Shown here: positions 25,291 through 32,755 of the stretch, in pieces
How positions within the stretch are numbered: the first letter of the stretch is position 1
Layout of the letters: every line of letters starts with the position of its first letter
From: Pseudomonadales bacterium
GTDB lineage: Bacteria; Pseudomonadota; Gammaproteobacteria; Pseudomonadales; Azotimanducaceae
Direction of reading: 5' to 3'
Length of the DNA stretch: 34,944 nucleotides
Assembly: GCA_023300545.1 (NCBI GenBank)
Contig: JALZVT010000126.1
Location: 1 to 34,944 of the forward strand
Made by a program: the position numbers and the translations under genes
The notes under the pieces: generated by a model
Told to the model about the DNA's origin: nothing
What the model saw: only the letters and a program-made list of their open reading frames with translations
The model's database searches: none

Positions 25291-26691
25291 CTAAGCACCT
25301 CCCTGCCTAAGGGGGTTAGGCAATACATGGCCACGAACGTTTGCCGAGGTGACCTCCGAGGAGTATTGGCTCGGGTTGGTTTTTGGTACTACCGCCAGCG
25401 TTCTAAACAGGTAGTAAATTCCGGCGCCAAACACCAGGCAATAAGTGATGACAAAGGCTGCGAGAGACGCGCCTACCGCAGGCGCGGCGATGGGTGATGC
25501 GGAGTCTGCTGTTCGCAGCAGGCCATAGACGGTATACGGCTGACGGCCAACCTCAGTCACGACCCAGCCGGCGAGCAAGGCAATGAGGCCGCTGGGGCCC
25601 ATCGCGACACAAAACCGTAGGAACGGTCGCGAGTTGTAGAGCGTTTTGCGGTAGCGCAGCGATAGGCTTATGACGCCAGCCAATACCATCAAGGTACCGA
25701 GACCAACCATCACTCGAAAGCTCCAGAACACGACAGGTACATTGGGCCATTCTGTTTTTGGCCACTCCTTTAGTCCTTTCACTTCTCCGTTCAAATCGTG
25801 GGTAAGAATCAGCGAGCCAACCTTTGGAATTTTGAGCGCAGCACGAGTGACGCCAGCGTCCTCGTCTGGCAACCCAAAAACAATAAATGGCGCGCCACGC
25901 TGGGTGTCGAAATGACCTTCCATAGCGGCGACCTTGATCGGCTGATGCTCCAGAGTGTTTAGGCCGTGCAGATCGCCCGCGATTACCTGTAGTGGTGCGA
26001 TCAGGGCGGCCATCCACATGGCCATTGAGAACGCCGTGCACAGTTCCTGTGAGTGTTGCCCGCGTAGCAAGTGCCAAGCGCTTGCCGCTGCAATCAAAAA
26101 TGACGTAGACAGCCAGGCCGCCATGGTCATGTGCACCAGGCGATAGGGAAAGGATGGGTTGAAGACGATGGCCCACCAGTCTGCTGGAATAAACTGGCCC
26201 TGTTCGTTCATGGCGTAGCCCGCGGGAGTTTGCATCCAACTGTTGACGGCGAGTATCCAGAAGGCCGAGATGAGCGTGCCAGTAGCAACCATCAGGGTTG
26301 CGAAGAAATGCGCGCGTGGCCCGACACGCTCTAACCCGAACAGCATTACGCCCAGAAAACCGGCCTCGAGAAAGAAGGCGGTAAGCACTTCGTAACCCAT
26401 GAGCGGGCCAAGCACTGGGCCAGTTACGTCTGCAAACACAGACCAGTTAGTGCCGAATTGATAGCTCAACACCACTCCAGAAACGACGCCCATGCCAAAC
26501 ACCAGCGCGAAAGGCTTGAGCCAGTAGTTGAACAGATTCAGATAGACCTGCTTTTTCGTGAGTAGCCAAGCTCCTTCAAGCACGGCTAAAAAAGCGGCGA
26601 GACCAATTGATATGGCTGGGAAGATAATGTGAAACGCGATCGTAAAGGCGAACTGAATTCGCGCTAATAGAACGGGGTCAAAGTTTTCCAT
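25291..26691 (-). CDS. cioA: Cyanide-insensitive cytochrome bd-type quinol oxidase subunit I
   Basis: This is a 466-residue CydA/CioA-family protein. Heme ligands are H21 (FTIAFHIIFP), H187 (RLVHMTMA) and M328 (WSFRVMVG). The conserved EQHQP-like stretch appears as NTLEHQPIKVAAMEGHF (245-261). The Q-loop after it is short, which is typical of the CIO branch rather than E. coli CydA. GGRQPYTVYG is represented by GRQPYTVYGLLRT. AGGAG seven bases before the ATG is a strong ribosome site. Bd-type oxidases tolerate cyanide and sulfide and have high or modest O2 affinity depending on type. It lies 73 bp downstream of two sulfur-transporter genes, which suggests a sulfur-stress link. Confidence 0.95.
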   Translation of the reverse strand: MENFDPVLLARIQFAFTIAFHIIFPAISIGLAAFLAVLEGAWLLTKKQVYLNLFNYWLKPFALVFGMGVVSGVVLSYQFGTNWSVFADVTGPVLGPLMGYEVLTAFFLEAGFLGVMLFGLERVGPRAHFFATLMVATGTLISAFWILAVNSWMQTPAGYAMNEQGQFIPADWWAIVFNPSFPYRLVHMTMAAWLSTSFLIAAASAWHLLRGQHSQELCTAFSMAMWMAALIAPLQVIAGDLHGLNTLEHQPIKVAAMEGHFDTQRGAPFIVFGLPDEDAGVTRAALKIPKVGSLILTHDLNGEVKGLKEWPKTEWPNVPVVFWSFRVMVGLGTLMVLAGVISLSLRYRKTLYNSRPFLRFCVAMGPSGLIALLAGWVVTEVGRQPYTVYGLLRTADSASPIAAPAVGASLAAFVITYCLVFGAGIYYLFRTLAVVPKTNPSQYSSEVTSANVRGHVLPNPLRQGGA

Positions 26692-26764
26692 AGCAACGCT
26701 CCTGCGTTTGCAGTATTCCCCCCTGTTTTAACGATGTAGTGAGCGATCTTTTGCCGCTCTGTAG

Positions 26765-27205
26765 TCAGCCGTCGACTGCCGCTTGGGCCGAACCCTTGCG
26801 CGCACTCGCTTGTTCAAAAATCAGAACGCCCATCAGATACGCGAGTAAAAACAACAAAGCGCGAGCATCGAGCGTGAAGGCACCAACAATGGCGGGCCCT
26901 GGACAGAACCCAGACAGCGCCCAGCCCACGCCAAACAAAGCGGAGCCCGCCAACAGTGGCTGATCAATAACCCGGTTAACCGGCGCGTGAAAATCATCTG
27001 CAAACAGAGGTGCAACCCGGCGGTTGCTAATGGCGTAGCCAATAGACGCAACAAAAAGTGCACTGCCCATGACAAAAATCAGCGAGATGTCCCAATTGTT
27101 GTTCAACGTTAGGAAGGCCTGCACTTTGTCAGGATTGGTCATGCCAGAAATAACCAGCCCTGCCCCAAAGATGATGCCCGCGACCAGCGCGGCTAACTTG
27201 GTCAC
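26765..27205 (-). CDS. YeeE/YedE family half-size transporter (second component)
   Basis: The protein has 146 residues and about four membrane helices. The YeeE/YedE features are AGIIFGAGLVISGMTNPDKV (9-28) and the reentrant SGFCPGPAIVGAF with its cysteine, near residue 102. It is half the length of single-chain YeeE/TsuA, and with the next-upstream gene it would make up a full transporter. Single-chain TsuA imports thiosulfate; half-size pairs are proposed to move sulfur compounds, but the cargo here is unproven. The start is GTG at 27205, fused to the upstream stop as GTGA within a tandem repeat. It lies 73 bp upstream of CioA on the same strand. Confidence 0.9.
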   Translation of the reverse strand: MTKLAALVAGIIFGAGLVISGMTNPDKVQAFLTLNNNWDISLIFVMGSALFVASIGYAISNRRVAPLFADDFHAPVNRVIDQPLLAGSALFGVGWALSGFCPGPAIVGAFTLDARALLFLLAYLMGVLIFEQASARKGSAQAAVDG

Positions 27206-27735
27206 AGCCCTGAGCTCGTTGTTAACAGCCCTGAGCTACTTGTTAACAGCCCTGAGCTACTTAGTAGCGTGGCGACGACCATACCGGTAGCAAGGAACAC
27301 GCAGGTCGCGACTAGCGATCGTGGTGAGAGCCGAGCAATACCGCAGACCCCGTGACCGCTGGTGCAGCCAGACCCCATGCGGGTGCCGAAGCCAACCAAC
27401 AGACCGCCTGCCACCAGCCAAATCCATCGTTGAGTGGTATCGGTTAGGTGAGAAACAATGCTTGTCGAACTTGCTGTTGCTGCCGAGGCTAGATTGTCAG
27501 CCGAGAGGCTGGCGCCAATAACGGCTGCGAGCCAACCGCCAATGCCAAGGCCAACTATGAACATCAATGGCCAGCCTGGGTCGCGCAGAGCGCGTGCGGC
27601 GATGCCACTGATGCCAGCAATACGACCGATGCTCAGATACAGCCAGGTGGCGGCCAGACCAATCAGGCAACCGCCGATAACAGCCGTATCCAGAGTGGCG
27701 TTAGCCAAAGCGTTCTGGAGGAAGTCTGTAGTCAT
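27202..27735 (-). CDS. YeeE/YedE family half-size transporter (first component)
   Basis: This 177-residue membrane protein carries the N-terminal-half YeeE signature. It has LYLSIGRIAGISGIAARAL (33-51), PLMFIVGLGIGG and the cysteine-rich RMGSGCTSGHGVCGIARLSPRSLVA near 118-142, where the cysteines probably relay the sulfur group. It is paired with the overlapping downstream gene as a two-component transporter. The C-terminus is unusual: a serine-rich tail with seven-residue repeats (SSSGLLT twice, then TSSGL) encoded by three 21-bp DNA repeats. It is divergent from the SGNH esterase gene across 118 bp. Confidence 0.9.
   Translation of the reverse strand: MTTDFLQNALANATLDTAVIGGCLIGLAATWLYLSIGRIAGISGIAARALRDPGWPLMFIVGLGIGGWLAAVIGASLSADNLASAATASSTSIVSHLTDTTQRWIWLVAGGLLVGFGTRMGSGCTSGHGVCGIARLSPRSLVATCVFLATGMVVATLLSSSGLLTSSSGLLTTSSGL
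27204..27266. repeat. Three tandem 21-bp repeats at a gene overlap
   Basis: Units start ACAGCCCTGAGCT at 27204, 27225 and 27246, each exactly 21 bp with a few changes toward the unit ends. They encode the repeated C-terminal tail of the first YeeE-like gene and cover the start of the second. The 21-bp length keeps the reading frame if copy number changes. Confidence 0.9.
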
Positions 27736-27853
27736 ATCGTTATCCTACGCCGATTTGAAAAACAACAGTTTGTGAAAACCATAATGAGATATCACCGGTT
27801 AGAGTCAAGCTTGTCCAACCCGTCTGGCGTAGTGAGGTGTAGTATTCGTTGGC

Positions 27854-29017
27854 ATGACTAGTACCAACGATCAAACATTTGCTTTGTCAGGCGTTGTTCC
27901 GCACCTGGTAGAGGCTCGAGGTGCGCTCGATTTTGATACGCGAGGCGATGGCATCAGTCCTCGTCGCTTGCCTGCGTGGACGCGGCTGCAGGTGCCAAAG
28001 TTGATGGATGTCATTGTGCGGATGCCGTCGGGTGTGCGTCTGCGCTTCGCCACCGATTCAGCTCGGGTGGGCATCAGCTTTCTGGCTACCAATTTGGTCA
28101 ACGCCAAACAACACCGAAGTCCGATTGCCTTCAATCTTGAATGCTCTGGCCTCATGTTTTCGGCGGCTTCCTCTGCGGGTAATGCCATTCATCTCGATCC
28201 GACGCGACCCGGGGAGTTTGAGCTGAGGAGAGGCGATGCTGACACCCTGTGGTTTGATGGTTTGCCCTCGGGCAACAAAATCTGCGAACTGTGGTTACCG
28301 CACAACGCGTATATGGAGCTACGAATGTTGCATATCGATAACGGGGCAAAATTAGAGTCAGCGCAACCTGACGCTCGACCGCGCTGGATACATTATGGCA
28401 GCTCTATCAGTCACTGCATGGAGGCAGACGAGCCTGCGTATACCTGGCCTGCTGTCGCGGCTCGCATGGCGAGTGCAAATCTGCAGAACCTTGGATTCGG
28501 TGGGCAATGCCATTTAGATGGCTTTGTGGCGCGGACCATTCGTGACAGTGATGCTGATGTGATCAGTATAAAGGCAGGTATAAATGTCATTAATATGGAT
28601 TCAATGCGCGAACGGGTTTTTGTTTCAGCGTTGCATGCGTTTGTGGACACTATTCGCGAGGGAAAACCCGACACACCGATTATTCTGCTATCGCCAATTT
28701 TTTGCCCAAGCGCTGAAGAGGCGCCGGGGCCAACGCTTGCGAACGACAACGGTAAGTTTGTCACCGTACGCGGTCACGACGAACTGCGTCAGGGCTGCTT
28801 GACGCTTGTGCGCGTTCGCGAACTAATCAGTCAGGTGGTTATTGCTCGCCGTGAAGCCGGAGATTTGCAGCTTAGCTATCTCAATGGCCTGCAACTGTTT
28901 AGTGCTGATGACGCTTTTGACTTACCGGATGACCTGCACCCCAGCGCTAGTGGGTATATACGTATGGGCGAGCGCTTTGCGCCGGTGCTCGCTACTGTAT
29001 TGCGTGGGTTAACCTAA
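27854..29017 (+). CDS. SGNH/GDSL hydrolase with N-terminal beta-sandwich domain
   Basis: This is a 387-residue protein. Residues about 180-385 form an SGNH hydrolase. Block I has S184 (IHYGSSISHC, a Gly-Ser-Ser variant of GDS), block II has Gly in NLGFGGQC (212-219), block III has N244 (SIKAGINVIN) and block V has D359 and H362 (LPDDLHPSASGY). Residues about 1-175 are a beta-rich N-terminal domain (VIVRMPSGVRLRFATDS) as in two-domain esterases acting on carbohydrates. No signal peptide is seen, so a cytoplasmic deacylase acting on imported esters is likely. The GPH sugar symporter at 16389 is a possible but unproven source of such substrates. Confidence 0.9.
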   Translation: MTSTNDQTFALSGVVPHLVEARGALDFDTRGDGISPRRLPAWTRLQVPKLMDVIVRMPSGVRLRFATDSARVGISFLATNLVNAKQHRSPIAFNLECSGLMFSAASSAGNAIHLDPTRPGEFELRRGDADTLWFDGLPSGNKICELWLPHNAYMELRMLHIDNGAKLESAQPDARPRWIHYGSSISHCMEADEPAYTWPAVAARMASANLQNLGFGGQCHLDGFVARTIRDSDADVISIKAGINVINMDSMRERVFVSALHAFVDTIREGKPDTPIILLSPIFCPSAEEAPGPTLANDNGKFVTVRGHDELRQGCLTLVRVRELISQVVIARREAGDLQLSYLNGLQLFSADDAFDLPDDLHPSASGYIRMGERFAPVLATVLRGLT

Positions 29018-29037
29018 TTCTGTTTGTCCGACTTCAG

Positions 29038-29826
29038 TTGGTTCTTGTCGCGCTGCTGAGTGGCTGCGGTGGCGATGTTGCGTTTGAACACGAGGTGAAC
29101 CCAAGCGGTGAAAAAGTGTTGGTCGCCGTTGCCAGTAATTTTGTTCCGGCTCTAAGGCAACTGCAGTCTCATTTTGAAGCGGCGTCAGGGCATAGACTAT
29201 CGATGTCTGTCGGGTCAACGGGCAAGCTTTACGCCCAGGTTCACGCGGGTGCGCCCTACGACGTGCTGCTGTCCGCTGATCAGGAGCGACCGCTGCTGCT
29301 GGAGGCTGAAGGACAAACGAGCGAGCGTTTTGTTTACGCCGAGGGCAGGCTGGTGTTATGGCATGCGCGTGCGAACTCAGAGACTACTCGCGCGCCACTT
29401 GATGTGTTGCAGAATGGCCGCTTCTCTCGTTTGGCTATGGCGAACCCCAAACTGGCGCCTTATGGCTATGCGGCGCAAATGACACTCGATGCGCTGGGCT
29501 TAAGCGAACACGTTCGCAACAAGCTGGTGTTCGGTGAGAACCTGGGTCAGGCGCACGCGATGTTAGCGACCGGCAATGCCGAGCTTGGCTTCACTGCACT
29601 GGCCTATCTATTGGCAACGCCTGGCGAGCCTTCGTTGCGTTATTGGCTAGTGCCCACAACAATGCATGCGCCCATTCGACAGGAAGCCGTGCTGCTTCGA
29701 CGTGCGGCCTCAAACCCGGCAGCGTTGGCCTTTATGGCTTTTCTGCGTGGTACCCAAGCTCGAGAAGTGATCGCAGCCGCAGGGTATGCACTGCCAGCCG
29801 AGTCATCACAAGGAGTGACCGAATGA
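29038..29826 (+). CDS. ModA-like molybdate/anion-binding lipoprotein
   Basis: The sequence matches ABC-transporter molybdate-binding proteins: EKVLVAVASNFVPALRQL (20-37), the phosphate-loop-like SVGSTGKLYAQVHAGAPYDV, LLSADQERP and LAMANPKLAPYGYAAQMTL. A lipobox LLSGC near the N-terminus marks a lipoprotein. The start is uncertain. TTG at 29038 gives only 262 residues and a signal lacking a basic residue. ATT or CTG starts further upstream (29017-29020) would add LFVRLQ and a proper n-region, directly after the previous stop. No modB or modC permease genes lie nearby. The stop overlaps the next start as ATGA. Confidence 0.85.
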   Translation: MVLVALLSGCGGDVAFEHEVNPSGEKVLVAVASNFVPALRQLQSHFEAASGHRLSMSVGSTGKLYAQVHAGAPYDVLLSADQERPLLLEAEGQTSERFVYAEGRLVLWHARANSETTRAPLDVLQNGRFSRLAMANPKLAPYGYAAQMTLDALGLSEHVRNKLVFGENLGQAHAMLATGNAELGFTALAYLLATPGEPSLRYWLVPTTMHAPIRQEAVLLRRAASNPAALAFMAFLRGTQAREVIAAAGYALPAESSQGVTE

Positions 29827-31283
29827 CTGAGCTGCTCTGGTGGCTACTGCTACTGCAAGGTCTCATGACCATCGTAAATACGTTGGTACACCATGAGTTG
29901 CTCGAGCGTCTGACATTTCGAACAAGCGCTCGCCGAGAGTTGTATCTGCGCGGCGTAGGTTATGTTTGCTACGCAATGGTGGCTCTCTTGTTGGCCTGCT
30001 CTGCGCCAACCGGTGCTTGGGTCTGGTTGATTTTTGGGTTGGTGTTAGTTGCGCTGGGTGCCGTGCTTTTGGGCCGGCTTGGCGACAAGTGCATTCGCCC
30101 ACGGCAACCTTCAGAGCAGGTTCTGGGCGGATTCTTGCTACTCAATCTAGGGGTGTTGGCGATTCCTCTGGTGTCGCTGCTTTGGGTTTGGATGAGCCAG
30201 CCGACGGCGATTACCGCTGTTAGCTATGGCTATTGGACACCCCTGTTTGTTCTCTTGGCCGCGGGTTTTGTGTTCTTCGGGCTGAAAAATTTGGCGGCGG
30301 CGCGGCGCTTGGAGCGCTGGGCGGGCAGATCAATTAGTGCTGATCTTGGGCTGGTGCAAAGTGCCCTGGAGCTGGGGGGCGCGCGATCAATTCTGGTAAC
30401 AGGAGCGACGGGCCTAATTGGCAGCCGCCTGGTCCCCGCCTGGATTACCGCAGGACACTCAGTCACGGTACTCACCCGCAGACCGTCAGTTGCTGCAGAG
30501 TTGGGCACGCCACTAACCCTTGTCAGGTCCCTCGATCAACTCGGCAGCGACGTACACATTGACGCTGTGGTGCATCTTGCCGGCGAGCCGGTTGCGGGTG
30601 GGCTATGGAGTGAGGCGCGAAAAAAATATCTGCTCGAGTCACGCACGGCCATGCCCCAAGAGATTGGCGCTTGGCTTGCACGGACGACGCATAAACCCGA
30701 GGTCTGGTTAAGTGCCTCGGCGATTGGTTTTTACGGCGTTAGTGACACTCCCGACGAGGCATTTGTCGAAAGCGCCCCTGCTGGTGCGGGGTTTGCAGCC
30801 CATCTGTGCGAACAGATTGAGAAGGCGTCTGCTAAAAACGCAGGCGACACTCGTTTGGTGACGCTACGTATTGGTCTTGTGCTCGCGAGGGAGAGTGGCT
30901 ATCTCGCGCAGTTGCTGCCCGCCGTTGACCTGTTTGTGGGGGTGATACTCGGCAGCGGTCGCCAGTGGCAGAGTTGGATTCACCGTGATGACGCTGTTCG
31001 TGCGATTGATAGATGCCTGTGCGATACCGAGGTGCGAGGTCCGATCAACGTTGTTGCTCCCGAGCCTGTTCGTGCAAAGGCCTTAATGAAATCTCTGGGG
31101 CGGCATCTTACTCGGCCAGTCGTTATGCACCTGCCTGGTTTTGCGCTGCGGGTGGCGGCGGGTGATCTCGCTGATGAGTTGCTATTGGCATCCCAGCGAG
31201 TTGCGCCTGAAGTGCTGCTGCAGGCCGGGTTTGAATTCCGCTATCCGACTCTCGATAACGCGCTCGACGCGCTGTTGCGCTAA
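29823..31283 (+). CDS. Membrane domain fused to TIGR01777/YfcH-type NAD(P)-dependent epimerase
   Basis: This is a 486-residue fusion. Residues 1-155 carry about five hydrophobic segments (LLWWLLLLQGL, VCYAMVALLLA, VWLIFGLVLVALGAVLLG, GFLLLNLGVLAIPLVSLLWVW, LFVLLAAGFVFF). Residues 188-486 are an extended SDR of the YfcH/SDR39U1 type, with TGATGLIGSRL at 193-203, VVHLAGEPVAGGLW, SASAIGFYG and SWIHRDDAVRAI. The soluble form lacks the membrane part, so this enzyme would be held at the inner membrane. ATG at 29823 overlaps the ModA-like stop, implying coupled translation. The substrate of this epimerase family is unknown; YfcH-like proteins are often linked to nucleotide sugars only by fold. Confidence 0.9.
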   Translation: MTELLWWLLLLQGLMTIVNTLVHHELLERLTFRTSARRELYLRGVGYVCYAMVALLLACSAPTGAWVWLIFGLVLVALGAVLLGRLGDKCIRPRQPSEQVLGGFLLLNLGVLAIPLVSLLWVWMSQPTAITAVSYGYWTPLFVLLAAGFVFFGLKNLAAARRLERWAGRSISADLGLVQSALELGGARSILVTGATGLIGSRLVPAWITAGHSVTVLTRRPSVAAELGTPLTLVRSLDQLGSDVHIDAVVHLAGEPVAGGLWSEARKKYLLESRTAMPQEIGAWLARTTHKPEVWLSASAIGFYGVSDTPDEAFVESAPAGAGFAAHLCEQIEKASAKNAGDTRLVTLRIGLVLARESGYLAQLLPAVDLFVGVILGSGRQWQSWIHRDDAVRAIDRCLCDTEVRGPINVVAPEPVRAKALMKSLGRHLTRPVVMHLPGFALRVAAGDLADELLLASQRVAPEVLLQAGFEFRYPTLDNALDALLR

Positions 31284-32653
31284 ACGGCAGCTAAGCGCTT
31301 CACAAGCTCGTCGTTGTTGCTGGTCCGCCACAAGCGTATGCCGTTAGCGCATGACACCAGAAACAGGCCAAAGGTCATGCCGGCCCAGTAACCGTAAACC
31401 CCGAGTGGTTCTATGCCATTCCAGCCGAAGGCCAGTGCAGTGCCTAGCGGCAGGGCAATGACCCAGTAACCAACAGCCTGAAAGATCATTGGCACGGTTG
31501 TGTCTTTGTAGCCGCGCAGTGCGCCTACGGCGACGGCCTGTGTATCGTCGACGATCTGATAGAGCGCGATAAACAAGAGCAGCGTAACGGCGAGCTCTAT
31601 TACGGCGGGGTCTGTCGTGTAAATGCTGACCAGCTGGTAGCGGAAGATCACCAGTAGTGCGCTGACAATAAGTGCGTACACAAAGGCAAATCGATACGAG
31701 GTTGCTGCCGCTGCTCGTGCGGCAGGGAGCTTACCTGCCCCGGTAAAGAAACCGACACGAATGCTTGCAGCCGCACCCAAGCCCATGGGTATAACGTAGG
31801 TCAGCCAGTTGAGATTGCCCGCGATGCTGTGGGCGGCCAGTTCGTTAACGCCAATGCTGGCGACCAGAAAACCGACTGCTGCGAACACGGCCATACCCAA
31901 AAACATGGCCAGACCGATGGGTAAACCCAGTTTGATGATGCGCCAGATCTCGCGCATATTGGGTTTATCCATGCGCTCGAAAATATTGGTGCGACGGAAG
32001 AAGCTCTGCTTAACGACAATGATCATCAGGCCGAGCTGAATCCACAGCACGATGGCCGTTGCCCAGCCGCAGCCAACGCCGCCAAGCTCAGGGAAGCCAA
32101 ACTCGCCGTAGACAAATGAATAGTTCAGAAAGCCGTTAATCGGCAGCACAAAGCCCGATATGTACATTGTGGGGCGCGTCTGGCCAAGCCCGTCGCAAAC
32201 GTTACGTAGCGCGACATAAAGCACAACCGCGGGTACACCCCAGGCCACTGCCTGCAAATAGCCCATTGCGACTTCGATAACGGCGTTGTCGATCTGTAAC
32301 CAAGGCAAGCGCAGCAAAGGCTCTGCACTGAGTATGACAATGACTAGCGTTGCACTGCCAAACACGGCGATCCACAGCCCCTGCCGCACTCGTGCACCAG
32401 CAGCACCGGTATCACCGGCGCCGCGAAGCTGGGCGACAATTGGCGTCAGCGCAGTGGTAATGCCAGTAATCAGCATAAAAGTAGGCCAGAGAACGTTGCC
32501 GGCCATGGCGACGCCGGCGATGTCGGCAGCACTGTAGTGGCCTGACATGGCGGTATCGAGAAAGCCGGTGCCCATGATGAACAACTGAGTCAGCATCATC
32601 GGCCACGCTAGGCGTAGTAATTCTCGAAGTTCAGATGGGGGGGTGGTGACCAA
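31280..32653 (-). CDS. MATE family multidrug/sodium antiporter (NorM-like)
   Basis: This is a 457-residue protein with 12 helices. Family signatures are LLRLAWPMMLTQLFIMGTGFLDTAMSGHYS (as two parts: LLRLAWPMMLTQLFI and MGTGFLDTAMSGHYS) and LITGITTALTPIVAQLRGAGD near residue 60-80. The second half has IPMGLGAAASIRVGFFTGAG, the repeat of the first. It exports cationic drugs or metabolites with Na+ or H+. The reading frame starts at TTG 32653; no better start is present. It is convergent with the epimerase fusion gene by four bases and divergent from the NSS transporter gene across 102 bp. Confidence 0.93.
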   Translation of the reverse strand: MVTTPPSELRELLRLAWPMMLTQLFIMGTGFLDTAMSGHYSAADIAGVAMAGNVLWPTFMLITGITTALTPIVAQLRGAGDTGAAGARVRQGLWIAVFGSATLVIVILSAEPLLRLPWLQIDNAVIEVAMGYLQAVAWGVPAVVLYVALRNVCDGLGQTRPTMYISGFVLPINGFLNYSFVYGEFGFPELGGVGCGWATAIVLWIQLGLMIIVVKQSFFRRTNIFERMDKPNMREIWRIIKLGLPIGLAMFLGMAVFAAVGFLVASIGVNELAAHSIAGNLNWLTYVIPMGLGAAASIRVGFFTGAGKLPAARAAAATSYRFAFVYALIVSALLVIFRYQLVSIYTTDPAVIELAVTLLLFIALYQIVDDTQAVAVGALRGYKDTTVPMIFQAVGYWVIALPLGTALAFGWNGIEPLGVYGYWAGMTFGLFLVSCANGIRLWRTSNNDELVKRLAAV

Positions 32654-32755
32654 CGGCGAGGCTCAGACTTTCGGGTTGTACTGGCGGGAGTCTAAACGTC
32701 GCAGGCGCTAGCGTCGCGTACAATTGCATGGTGCGTACGTCTCGTAGGAATTCTG

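Noticed and set aside
32690-32735. CGTAC...GTACG inverted repeat between the MATE and NSS genes
   Set aside because: Five-base arms only; expected by chance in a region of this size.
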